Source of the DNA: Mortierella sp. BCC40632 | Taxonomy: Eukaryota > Mortierellomycota > Mortierellomycetes > Mortierellales > Mortierellaceae | Length of the DNA: 64,000 nt | Reading direction: 5' to 3' | Assembly: GCA_011634665.1 (NCBI GenBank) | Contig: WAEK01000006.1 | Location: 2,734,001-2,798,000, forward strand | Part shown: in pieces, positions 1-12,622 of the stretch | Position numbering within the stretch: the stretch's first letter is position 1 | Layout of the letters: the number at the start of each line of letters is the position of its first letter | Translations under genes and position numbers: made by a program | The notes under the pieces: model-generated | Database searches by the model: none | What the model was told of the DNA's origin: nothing | The model's input: only the letters and a program-made list of their open reading frames with translations

Positions 1-139
1 TTGCTATTCCTGCCTAGAGGTGTCCTGATCCTAATCGAACATCAGCAGCGGGACGCGGTGTCTCCCTACTATACGACTTTCCTGGCTGGGCTCAAAGCCA
101 CTTTTTTTTCCCCAATGGCTCTGGCATTTTAGACTTTTC

Positions 140-146
140 TATAAAT
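140..146 (+). promoter_or_regulatory. TATA box of ALG8
   Basis: TATAAAT lies about 130 bases upstream of the ALG8 start codon at 272. This spacing matches other TATA-like boxes in this window. It is a motif call only; no transcript start is visible. Confidence 0.4.
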
Positions 147-271
147 GCCTTGGGATGAGAGCGTGAGGTTCTATTTCCATCAACTTTCAGGACATCTCTC
201 TCTTTTCATCTCGGAGCAACTTCAGGGCAAGGATTACTTTCTTACGACAAGAACAGCGAATCCACGAGGCC

Positions 272-2581
<2,310 letters not shown>

Positions 2582-2890
2582 TTAGACATGTTACATAAAG
2601 CGATTTAGAACAAGGACTGATGTTCGACACTTTTTTTTGAAAACGACCAAAAAAAAAAAGGAGTAGAAGGGAGCACGCGCCTACTTGGCGGATCACCCCT
2701 GGATTTTTTGTGTTTAAATGACCCTTTTGCTTTCTCTATCTATTTCTTTCTCTTTTTTGCTTACCTTTTGTCTTTCTGTTCTGTCACATTCCCAGTTTCC
2801 CTTTCATTCCTCATTAAACCTTTTGACATTTGTCCTCCTTTTTTTCCCCCAGGACTGCATCTGCATCAGTAACACAAAAAGGCGATTAGA
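2582..2890. other. Intergenic: ALG8 terminator and next leader
   Basis: No gene seen. It holds the ALG8 3' end with T and A runs near 2631-2660, and a pyrimidine-rich leader before the start codon at 2891. Confidence 0.6.
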
Positions 2891-4147
2891 ATGGCAGTCG
2901 AGGACAACGAAATGCAAAAGCTCTGGAAGCTCACTAATGAATTGACAGCACAGTTGGTCTACAACCGCAGTGTGACGCTCGAGCTCAAACAACAGCTTTT
3001 GGATCTCCAGACCAAGACACTGCTGCAACAACAACCCTCGAATGTGGTGATACCACACCTTTCTATAGAGCAGATTCAACAGAATGTTGGCGGTATGCGT
3101 TTTGGATAGGGACGAGAGTTTTCTTTTGGCATGCAGCATAGTTATTTTAACCCTTTTGGGCATGAGCGGTGAGGGCATGTTACGCAACGATTTCTTTTTG
3201 TCATTCGTCTCAGAGCTAGCGGATCTTAGGCTTCGGGTAGAGAACGAACGGCTTCGAGAAGAGAATTCACAGTTGCAGGAGCAAGTGCGAGAGTATGAGC
3301 GATGGATGGAGTACATTATGACCAAGTTTCGTCTTCAAAACGTATGAACTCTGGAAGTATCAGTTTTTTTTGCTCTATGCCAGACCAGCAAGGTGTAACA
3401 GCTACAATCTAGAACGTTATGGTCTCTTTCAAAAGTTCATTTTGTACTTACAACTTCTCTCATCCGTCTTTCACATGGACTTGTGCACCACGCAACAAGT
3501 TTGCGATGGCCCAGAGCAGGAAAGAGTCGATGCAGGAGGCCTACAAGATGAGCGAACAGAGAGGGGTAACACCACCATGTTCATCAGTAACAATGCCACC
3601 TCTCTTGTGTTTTTTTCTCAACATCCTGACCCACTTCCCCCCCCACACACACACAACATTATAGGAGACAGCACTGCGACTCCAAGAAGAGAATGCTATG
3701 CTCCATACTCGACTCTCTGACTTGGGCGCGGTCGCTAGGAGAGCAATCCATGGAGAATACTATGCTACTGAAACACTGATTGAGGCCCTCGAAACCGAGA
3801 ACAGGACTCTGCGGGAGATGCTGGGAGTGGCTAATGAAGGCCAAGGGTTCGGGCAGGTCAATGGACTTTTTGGTCATGGAGTAGGAGATGATGGAAGCGA
3901 GGCCCGACCGTTTGGTGGGAATCGAGTTTCGTTCCCAAGCACAGCAAGTGACCATGGCAGCGATCCAGAAATGGACAAGAGGTCACCTCAAGCATTGGAT
4001 CCTTCTACATCATCGTCAAGCCAAGGAACAGAGGCTGTCGTAGCTGAAGCATGGGTGCTGAGAGCTCCTGTGGCATTGCCTTCAGCAGCCCTGGCAGGTC
4101 TGGCTGTAATGGCTGTACCATCGGATGCAGCAGCGTCGTCCTATTGA
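2891..4147 (+). CDS. SIKE/FGFR1OP2-like coiled-coil protein, likely STRIPAK component
   Basis: Four exons: 2891-3092, 3214-3341, 3500-3565 and 3665-4147, giving 292 residues. The protein is mostly coiled coil in its first 200 residues, with a low-complexity Ser/Ala tail. Three blocks mark the SIKE/FGFR1OP2 family: ERWMEYIMTKFRLQN, RKESMQEAYKMSEQR, and AVARRAIHGEYYATE followed by LIEALETENRTLREML. In animals and in Sordaria (SCI1) such proteins sit in the STRIPAK phosphatase-kinase complex that controls cell fusion and development; that role here is inferred from family. Exon phases agree throughout (1, 0, 0). The 66-base third exon is easily missed. The neighbours are unrelated housekeeping genes, so context adds nothing. 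Confidence 0.85.
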
Positions 4148-4683
4148 AAGAGAGAGAGTAAAACGCGAACGTGGGCTGTGCCTACTTTTGACTTTTTTTA
4201 TGTTCTCCCAAAGAATATCACGTTCATAAACCTGTTCTTGCCAGAGGAAGTAAAGCCAGGAGAGCGGCAGCCGCAGAGCATGCCAGGGGTGTGCCTGTTT
4301 GTCTATTGAATGTGATCGAAGAAGAAGAAGAAAAGAAAGGGTGTGATGAAAGCATGGACAGGTTTGTCTCTGGATAATCAGATCAGCCTCTTTGGTCTCT
4401 TCTCTGGACTCACCTTCTCTTCACACACTCTCTCGCTCTCTTCTTTTTGCTTCTCTCACATACTTTCTCTCTCACACACACACACACTCTCCTGGTGGTC
4501 TGCGCTGTTTCTTTTTTGGCACCTGCATTTGCCATTCTTGTCCATGTCATGTCTCATACTGCCATTCCTTTCCTTGATCCTCCAATCCTAGCTCTCTTTG
4601 CTTGCATCCTCTTCCCCTACATCCTTTTTCTCCTTCTCTCTCCTTCGTCCTCTCCTTCATCCGCACAACCACATCCCAATCCA
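4148..4683. other. Intergenic with GAA run and CT/CA-rich leader
   Basis: No gene seen. A GAAGAAGAAG run lies at 4319-4340 and a CT/CA-rich stretch (with a CA repeat near 4474-4488) runs up to the lipase start. The frame upstream of ATG 4684 is open to 4447, but its translation is low-complexity leader. Confidence 0.6.
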
Positions 4684-6894
4684 ATGACCCTCAAGCCATT
4701 TCTGGCCCTGCACCACAAGACATCGCTCTCGATTGGCGGCATTGTCCGTTTCCGGATAAAAATACCCCGGCTTCACCTTGACCTAGTAGACTCACTTCAG
4801 TTCCGTATTCGGAACTGTTCTCCCGCCTACAGGACACTCACGCCCAGCTCGGGCCCCTGGAAAGTCTCTGCCTCTCTTTTGCACAACCCAAACCAGACCT
4901 TGACTCCACATGTTCCAGATCTTTCGCCTTCCATCGGATGTGCTCAGGTCTGCCAGTTTGTCGCCAAGGTGACCCATGCAGACAATACGACTAGAAAGGA
5001 GGACTTTGACGAAGGTTGTAACGAGTGGGAACTCGAGGTCCTGTCTGAGATGGTGCTTCAGCGGAATAATATTGACATCAAGGTCGAAGTTCTTGTGGTT
5101 CCTCGAAACGAACAGGCTTTGGAAAAGCTCCAGTCCATGGCCTCTGACTTTGATAAGCAGAGCGCAAATGACAAAACCAACGCAGGCGGTGATAATAAGT
5201 ACATTGCCAGCGGCGTATCGGACAAGGAGAAACAGCCCCAAGTCATATTGCCTGCGCTACTTTCATGTCAGTACAAGGACACGCAAGACATTTGTGGAGC
5301 TACCTTTCCAGAGATAGTCAGCGAAAGAAGTGGCAATGCCAAGGAAGCAACGTCGAGCGACACTACAGAAAGTGAAGAGGGTCTACACCTAGTGGTGTTG
5401 ACACACGGAGTCCACGGCACTTGGCTGGACCTGCTATACCTTAAAGAACAAATTGATGCCCAGTATTGTCAAAATGGCAATAGTAGGACCATCACTCTTT
5501 TGACCGACACAAACCATGCAGGGACTGAGGAGGGCGTTCAAATGGCTGGGCAGCGCGTGGCTATGGACATTCTGGAGTTTACAGGCTATTGCAAACCAGG
5601 TCAAGGCATGTCTCTTTCTCGACCAATGTCCTGTTCTTCCGAAGCGAGCCGCAGAGATGAACCAACAGAAACCACCTCATCCAGTTCGTGCGACTTTCCT
5701 CGACGCATTTCACGGATCTCTGTCCTAGGTCATTCCCTTGGCGGATTGATCAATATTTATGCGCTCGGATACATCGAAGATGTAACCAAAGGTGAATTTT
5801 TTCAAAGAATTCAGCCGATCCACTTCATCACTGTGGCAACACCCATGCTCGGAGTTGGTTTCGAACATCCTTGGGTTCTAGGAGCGGCTCTCTCACTCGG
5901 ATGTATCGGTCAGACGGGCAAGGATCTGGCTATGGAAGATAGGCGGTCGAAATTGAAACGGTCGGGATCATCTTCCTCATCCGATTCTGGTAGTCTGAAG
6001 TCAACAGCCTCGACTAGGACAAATCTAAAGCTCAACGGCGCTCAAGAAAAGACTCTGAATACAGGTAGTGGTGACAATGGTGGTGGAGATGGAGCGGCCA
6101 AAGGAAAGGCGTCCAAGAAGATAAAGTGCCCGGAATGCGCGCTTGATCATGACCCGGAGCCGTTGCTTTTAGCTATGGCCCGTCCAGGATCTGTGTCGAA
6201 TCGGGTACTGAAAATGTTCACAAGCAGAACCTCGTATGCGAATATTGAAAACGATATGGCGGTCCGATTCAACACTTCAACCATGATGGGGATCCCCACA
6301 TTCGATCTCGATCATTTCTTTTCACCTGAAGGTGCGGCGACCCAACCAAAGAAAAGCTTGTATCATTCAGCTCTCGCAAGTACGCTTGCTCTATTGTTTC
6401 CTCCAATCCCGAGTCGAAACAAGTTCCTGAATGTACGAAACGCTCCGTCACCTATTGTGATAACCAAACATGTGGAGGCCACGTCGAAGGATGCGTATCT
6501 CTTGCATGATGCGGAGGTGACTGCGGCAAACGGCCTGTTGACAGACAGAAATGCATCCAAAAGTGTGAAACGCAATGGGTTGTCTCCAGTAACCGTGTCC
6601 AAGTCCTCAAGTTCCCCAGGAACAGCGAGTCACTCTCGAAGTGTCTCGCCCGCATCCTTCTCCACTGTACCCGAGTCGAATGCGAGTTCAGAGAAGACCT
6701 CGTCATTGCCCAAGTCGCGAATTGATTTAGCGCATCTGGTTGCGGAAGGATATCACACTGAGATGGATTGGACCAAAATTGGAGTTTTTATTGAGAGCGA
6801 AGCACATGTACAGATTATTGTTCGACGAAAGTGGTATAATTTGGATGGGTGGAAATGTATCCAGGATATAGTCGAACGACATGATTTTTCTTAG
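4684..6894 (+). CDS. DUF676 alpha/beta-hydrolase lipase, ROG1/FAM135-like
   Basis: Intronless, 736 residues from ATG 4684. The N-terminal 170 residues resemble the FAM135/ROG1 N-terminal domain (GGIVRFRIKI, WELEVL). The putative serine esterase domain follows with LVVLTHGVHGTWLDL, the nucleophile elbow GHSLGGL (Ser about 351), the block YANIENDMAVRF that should hold the acid, and a C-terminal SEAHVQIIVRRKWYN that should hold the histidine. Yeast ROG1 is a monoacylglycerol lipase; the substrate here is not shown by sequence. A Ser/Thr/Gly-rich stretch of about 60 residues (5940-6120) with a CPEC motif interrupts the hydrolase and looks like a disordered loop. An upstream in-frame start at 4447 was rejected because the added 79 residues are simple CT-derived sequence. 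Confidence 0.85.
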   Translation: MTLKPFLALHHKTSLSIGGIVRFRIKIPRLHLDLVDSLQFRIRNCSPAYRTLTPSSGPWKVSASLLHNPNQTLTPHVPDLSPSIGCAQVCQFVAKVTHADNTTRKEDFDEGCNEWELEVLSEMVLQRNNIDIKVEVLVVPRNEQALEKLQSMASDFDKQSANDKTNAGGDNKYIASGVSDKEKQPQVILPALLSCQYKDTQDICGATFPEIVSERSGNAKEATSSDTTESEEGLHLVVLTHGVHGTWLDLLYLKEQIDAQYCQNGNSRTITLLTDTNHAGTEEGVQMAGQRVAMDILEFTGYCKPGQGMSLSRPMSCSSEASRRDEPTETTSSSSCDFPRRISRISVLGHSLGGLINIYALGYIEDVTKGEFFQRIQPIHFITVATPMLGVGFEHPWVLGAALSLGCIGQTGKDLAMEDRRSKLKRSGSSSSSDSGSLKSTASTRTNLKLNGAQEKTLNTGSGDNGGGDGAAKGKASKKIKCPECALDHDPEPLLLAMARPGSVSNRVLKMFTSRTSYANIENDMAVRFNTSTMMGIPTFDLDHFFSPEGAATQPKKSLYHSALASTLALLFPPIPSRNKFLNVRNAPSPIVITKHVEATSKDAYLLHDAEVTAANGLLTDRNASKSVKRNGLSPVTVSKSSSSPGTASHSRSVSPASFSTVPESNASSEKTSSLPKSRIDLAHLVAEGYHTEMDWTKIGVFIESEAHVQIIVRRKWYNLDGWKCIQDIVERHDFS

Positions 6895-7012
6895 CTCTAT
6901 TTATGTTATTGATCGCTCTTACTCCTTTCCCTTCTCTTATTCATTCCCACCAAAGTAAAATATATTTGAAGGAAAGAATGAGAAAGGAAAGGAAAAAAAA
7001 GAAAACAAAGAT

Positions 7013-8237
7013 TTAAATTTCGAGTTTGCCTTGCTCATAGGCACCAGCCCTGTTCATCGATCTCCTTTTGACTCGGCCAATCTTCGCCAAACGAGCATGA
7101 TCAACACCGATATCGATATGGATGGCTCTCTTTGTCTTTGCAGACTCGAGTTGTTCAGGGTTATTGTTCTGGTCAGCATTGACAGACTCAGCAGTAGCCA
7201 CCACGGTCTCTGAACTAATGGGGGTCTCTGAGCCAACGGGGATAATTCCAGAACCAACTGTATGAATAGGTCCTGTATTGCCGTCCAAGAAATTTCCGAT
7301 ACCGGGAATGGTCTTAAGAATGCCACGGATGGCGTCGATTCCGGGGATAAGCTTGATAATGTTATCAAAGATGAACTTGACAATTGAGGGGTCATTCTTG
7401 GCTTGGGCTGGGTCCGTCAAGAAATCCAGGAACTTTGTCGCGGCGCAGAAGCCCTGAATGATGTGCGCGATGTTCAGGAGCATAGGCACACCTGGGATGA
7501 AAGTCAGATTGTCAAGGACTGCGGAAGAACTCATATCTGGATTCGAGACAGAGGAAGACGTCGCTTGGGATGTTGGGGCAACGATGCCTCCAAGACTAGT
7601 ATCCGGAATAAGTAACTGAGTGTCAGTGCCTAGTGAAGGAAGTACCAAATCCAGATCTGCAACACGACCGAATCGCTTACACTGCAAGATTGATCTGATC
7701 TGTCAGGTCATGGCCGGTGGCACAAAGACAAGACGCTCCTGCCTGAGGGATGGATGACGCCTTGGGTCGTTTGCAGCTCTCCATGAACGACTCCAATCCG
7801 ACCTCGTCATCCTTCTCACTTGCGACTGGCCCTTGTCCCTGTTGCTGGGGTTGCTGAGCAATCCGTTCTTGACAAGCAAAGTAACAGAGCGCACCAAAGG
7901 CCTTGCAGTACCCATCCGTCGTTTGGACAAGAGGTGCCTTCTCGGTTCTGTCCAAGACATGGCTAGGTTTTGTGGCCATCTCAAAGATGCCTAGGAGGTC
8001 CTCATAAGTTTCTGCAGAGGATTCGCTAGGAATGTTTTGGTTGCCGTCACCGTAGACGGTTTGAGGTTGATCCGCACCATCTTGCAAAGCCGCTTTGGTG
8101 GGCGTATCGCCGTTGATACGCTGTTGAGAAACCAAGGGCAGAGATTCTTGTTCTGCTAGAGCAAATGCGGCCCCAGCAATGGCAAAAGAGGAGGCCAGTA
8201 GGAGTACAAAGCGAGAAACGGAAGCGTTGGAGCGCAT
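7013..8237 (-). CDS. Secreted protein of unknown function
   Basis: Two exons, 8237-7683 and 7615-7013, giving 385 residues; the 67-base intron has donor GTGTAAG and acceptor CTCAG, phase 0. The N-terminus (MRSNASVSRFVLLLASSFA) is a clear signal peptide ending near ALA. A mid-protein block has six to seven cysteines (CKAFGALCYFAC, then SCKRPK and SCLCATG), suggesting disulfides. A Gln-rich stretch lies inside it. The second exon encodes an amphipathic stretch with a repeated IPGI motif (LIPGIDAI, TIPGIGNF) and a basic tail with KRR sites that could be processed. I do not recognise the family. It converges on the lipase gene with only 118 bases between stop codons. Start chosen at MRSN rather than the upstream in-frame ATG 8285, because only that start puts the signal peptide at the terminus. 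Confidence 0.7.
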
Positions 8238-8605
8238 ATTGGGGAAGAGGGTATATTTGGTCTGAAAAAACAGGTTAGTATCCAACGAGTGGTGTCTTGA
8301 GAAAAATAAAGAGGTGAAAATAAGGAAGAAGCCAGAAGTAAAAAAGCGTGGGGTCGAGCCAAGATATTGGTTTGGAGCAATCGTCTGTCGAAACAGTCAA
8401 CCTGGAATCCTGAGATGCACTACACAGGGAATGGCAGTCCCAACGGTAGGCTCGTTAGCGAGGTCAAATGCGATCAGGATGTAGGCTGCCATGGCCGTTC
8501 AACGAGGAACACTCTGCAGAGAGTATCTTTATCGTCACGAGAAGGAGGAGTGAAAGAACGCGTCGACTATAGAAATATGTCGTAGCGACATTCAGGACTT
8601 TGGAA

Positions 8606-8644
<39 letters not shown>

Positions 8645-9162
8645 AAATACATTAAGGAGTTCGGTCGCTGCAAGCGTGGATTGGGAGAATGCTGGACTTG
8701 TTGGTGTGCGTGCCTTCCTCATTTCTTTCACGCACACACATACACACACACGTCCTCTCCCACCTATCGAGAGCTGGAAAGCTGGTCGGACAAAACCGGT
8801 TTGTGAGAGCTTCTACACTTGGCCACTCTAAGCTGACGTATACAAGAGGTGATCGTTTGCTGGGTTTCGCTGGTACTGTTCACAGGCAGACTCATGTCGA
8901 GTGGGAGATGTTTTCGCCGATCTGCGCAGTATCCATGGTCGGTTTTCTTTTTCTCTTCTGCTTCCTCCACCTCCTACGTTTGAGCTGGTCATGTTCGTTA
9001 CTCTTAGAGCATCGCACTTCGCGGCAGGTGTCATACCGCAGCAAAAACACTAGGAACGAGCCAGTCATCTCTGCCAAGTTCACTTGAGCCGGCAGGTGAG
9101 CGAGTAAGTAAATAAGGGAAAAAACAAAGAGTAAGCGAGAGAAAAAGTGAGGAAAGAAAGGA

Positions 9163-9197
<35 letters not shown>

Positions 9198-10373
9198 TCA
9201 GTTGGAGAATAACAGGGATTGGTAAGGAAATGAGAGAGTCTAGAATTTGCTGACAATTGCCCTGCCCGTGGCTGGTCTGGTGTTATTGCGCAGAGGAACA
9301 GAGGGTGCGTCTCTCCCGCAGTTTAAGTGACAAAGGAAAGTCCCGATCGGGGAAGGGTCGGCAAGAAGGAAAGGAAGTAATAAAGAAAAAAAGAGTACTT
9401 GAGTTCTTCTAGCGTTCCTATAGATGGTCTTTGCTTCGTCTTTTCTCATTCCTTCTCTCTCTTTAGATAGCCGCCCCAGGGGACAGTTCCATGCTTGGGA
9501 CTGATGAAGATAGTTTCGCTTGCTTGAGATTTTTCTTCTTCTTTATACAACACAGGACCTACTTATTCTTCCTTGGACTTTGCCCATTTTGAGCAATTGA
9601 AAAGCGGGACATCATGCATGGACTGCTTCTGTGTGGTGCCACCGGGCAAAGCATGCGGAAGGAGCTTGGCGCGGAGAGAAAAAAAAGGAAGCAAAGAACA
9701 AAACAAAAGTTATATGTTCTGTACTGGATCGGGATTGTCGACTTCTGCCACGCATGTGGCGGGGGCAGAGGCGCAGGATGGTGGCCGAAGAGTCGACTGG
9801 GCACTTGACACATCAATATGGCCCATGTCCCGGATACAGCGTTGCTGATTGACTACCAGGCGCTGCATTATCTAAGAGAGTGGCTGAGTGGACGCTTGGC
9901 TTGCAGACACATCTCGTTTGAGGAGTGTCGGGAGGGCAAGGGTTGGAGGAAAGCAAAATACATTTAAAAGAAGAATACCCCCCGACCCCTCTTTCCCAAC
10001 TTTTTGCCAACTACTCCGTTGCTACCACTATCTCTGTGCTGTTGCATTTCTACTAGCGCCCAACCCGCCACACTTACTGACCAGCGCCCAATCCACCACT
10101 ACTTGGATTGCCATTTTTTTATTATTGACGTCGGCTTTTCTTACCCAGTTTTTAAAGCACCCTTCATACTCTAGCCTAACTTGCTCCCTCCCAGTCACTC
10201 TTGACAGAAGCAGATCTGTCCCGACTCTTCTACTCCCACACAGGCTTTTACTTTCCCTCTTTTCCTGAGCTCTCTCTGCTTCTATTACCGATACAAAGCA
10301 ACAGCCCAGTCCACAACGTGCAAAGATTTGTGTCAGGTATAGTTCATCTTTAGCGTCTACAGTGGCAACACTT

Positions 10374-10408
<35 letters not shown>

Positions 10409-12485
10409 CAAGACAGTAGGCGGTGGATTGTCGGGCCATCCGTGTAAAAAAGAGTGGCACTCTCTTCTTGTTGTTCAACCGTTCGCCTTATCCCGGAGCA
10501 GCCCCTCTCCCCTACCTCTTACCCCCTTCCCCTCGCAGCGGCGCCATCTTGTTTTCCGATCTCTTGGCGTGCAGCATGTCGACTTTGGACCGCTGGGCCT
10601 TGAGAGAGAAAAAAATGGATTGACAGCGGGCAGGTTGACCATCGGGCTTCATGTTGGTCCATGAATAAGATCTTCAGAGCCCAATGCCTTTGAGCTTCTT
10701 CCTTTTTCGGATTTGCCATCTTTTCTTCTCTTCCTCATTTCCTGACACCGTGTCCCCTCCCCTATTCCCCACAAAATGTTGTACAATGGTCCACTTTGTT
10801 TGTGGGACTTGGTTCTGATCCTCCTACAGTAGTGATGGGGGGAGGGGTGAGAAAGATAAAGAAAGGAGGTGGACGTGGTCGCGTCTTGGGGCATTTGCAT
10901 GCACGGAAATGCCGAGTAGGCGGGTGTTGTCGGCGATGGGTCTCAAGATCTGCATGTTCCAGGAGGACGGGATATTGTCGCATTGAGCACCACGCCCACT
11001 TGGGCCTGCATTTTCTTTTTTCTTTTGGAGATGCGTGTGTTTACCGAGGGGAACAGTCCCGAATGTGGTTTGAACAATTTATTTCCAGGGTGTGTGGATC
11101 CGATGCCAGCCTCCATGTCGCTACCAGGGCAGTCCTGTTCAGGTCTGGACCCTTGGCCTGTGCGGAGCAACCTGTTGTGTGCTTGTGCTGCGCTTGTCCT
11201 GAAAGCTCTATTTCGCCAGCCGCGGAAGTTGGTGAACCGGAGGACCCCTCTTGGTGTTTACAGTATCTCTCTGAGCACACCCCCCCCCCAGAGTCCCTTT
11301 TCAAACTGCGAACTGGAAAAGTGCTAGTGAAGAGGTGAAGGGGGGAAGGAAGGAACGAAAGTCCAAGTACGCTTTCGGCCCAATGCTTTTGCCATTTCCC
11401 CCCTTCTGTAGAAAGAATACAACCGTGCCTTCGTTCTTTGTGTTTTTGTGTCCGCGCCAATACCTGTCCGAATGGGCACTTTAAGGGTGCGTGAAGATCC
11501 AACCGAGGTCTTCAAAGTTCTAAAAAGGCAAAAGTATGGCATCCGGCATATCTTTCAACCTGTTGTCCACAACACACGCAAAACACACGACACACCTCCA
11601 TCTTTTACGAATGGACCCGTTTTTCTCTCTTTTTTTTCTTTTGAGTACTCCTCGATTTCTCTATCTACATGGTAATGGTTACCAGCCCTTACACTCACCA
11701 CAGTGAACAATTGCTCCCATCCTTCACACCCTCGGAACGGAACCACGTTTATTATTAAATCCGAGAGCGATGACAATAGTGAGCGAGCGAGATTTATAGA
11801 CTGAGCACAGTAGAGCTGGCGGGTCGTATCTCGCATTCCCTGTCATGAAATGGATGCCTCAATTACTGTAATGGACTCCCCGCTCTCATCTCGTCCAGTC
11901 TGTCTGTGCTTTTGTTCCGCATACGGTCTGGTGCCTCTTAGGCCCGGCATGGCACATCATACGCTGACTTTCCTGGCTCCGACTCAAATGGGCGGGAGAG
12001 CGAAGCCACGGATTTACGGAGTAAAGAAGCATGCGGAGGAGGAGGAGGAAGTCATTGCCATGTGCCTTCTGCTCCTCTCTTTTTGCACACCTGATCGGCA
12101 CCTGGGTTCTACCGATGTCCTCTATCCCATGCTCTCGTCCGCCGTTGATTGCCTGCTTATGCCTCTCCCTCACACGGCGATTGACAAACAGGACGACACG
12201 GACCTGGTTTCCTTTTTGGTCGCGTGAAGTGGCTGGGTACTCTCGGACACGTGTGGCTGTAAAAAGAAAAAAGTGCGAGTTGACGAGGTTAATAGGGCAA
12301 TAGGATCTCTTCATCTTTCGTTCATATAAGACGACCGAAGAATGTCCGCTCACAGGCCTTGTCTATTATTTTTTTTTCTTCTCTCAGTCAGACACAGCTG
12401 GCACCTTACGACAACGACCCATGCCCAATATCACACTAGTACGACAACACTAACGACAACGACTTAATTTTTACGACTCTTACGA
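8238..12485. other. Gene-poor region, homopolymers and AG repeats
   Basis: No convincing gene on either strand. It contains T runs at about 8610-8643 and 10375-10406, CA repeats near 8730-8750, and AG repeats near 9165-9197. Longer open frames here are low-complexity or basic junk without domain, signal or conserved motif. Confidence 0.55.
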
Positions 12486-12537
12486 TTGCTTACGACATTT
12501 TTTCCTTCCCCCCAGGTAACGTACGCCTTTACTTTAT

Positions 12538-12622
<85 letters not shown>

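Noticed and set aside
4447..4683. 79-residue N-terminal extension of the lipase
   Set aside because: It is CT/CA-repeat leader sequence; conserved domain begins right after ATG 4684.
10796..11338. 180-residue open frame in the gene-poor region
   Set aside because: No start context, no domain, and Gly/Lys/Cys composition typical of chance translation; overlapping frames on both strands are equally open.
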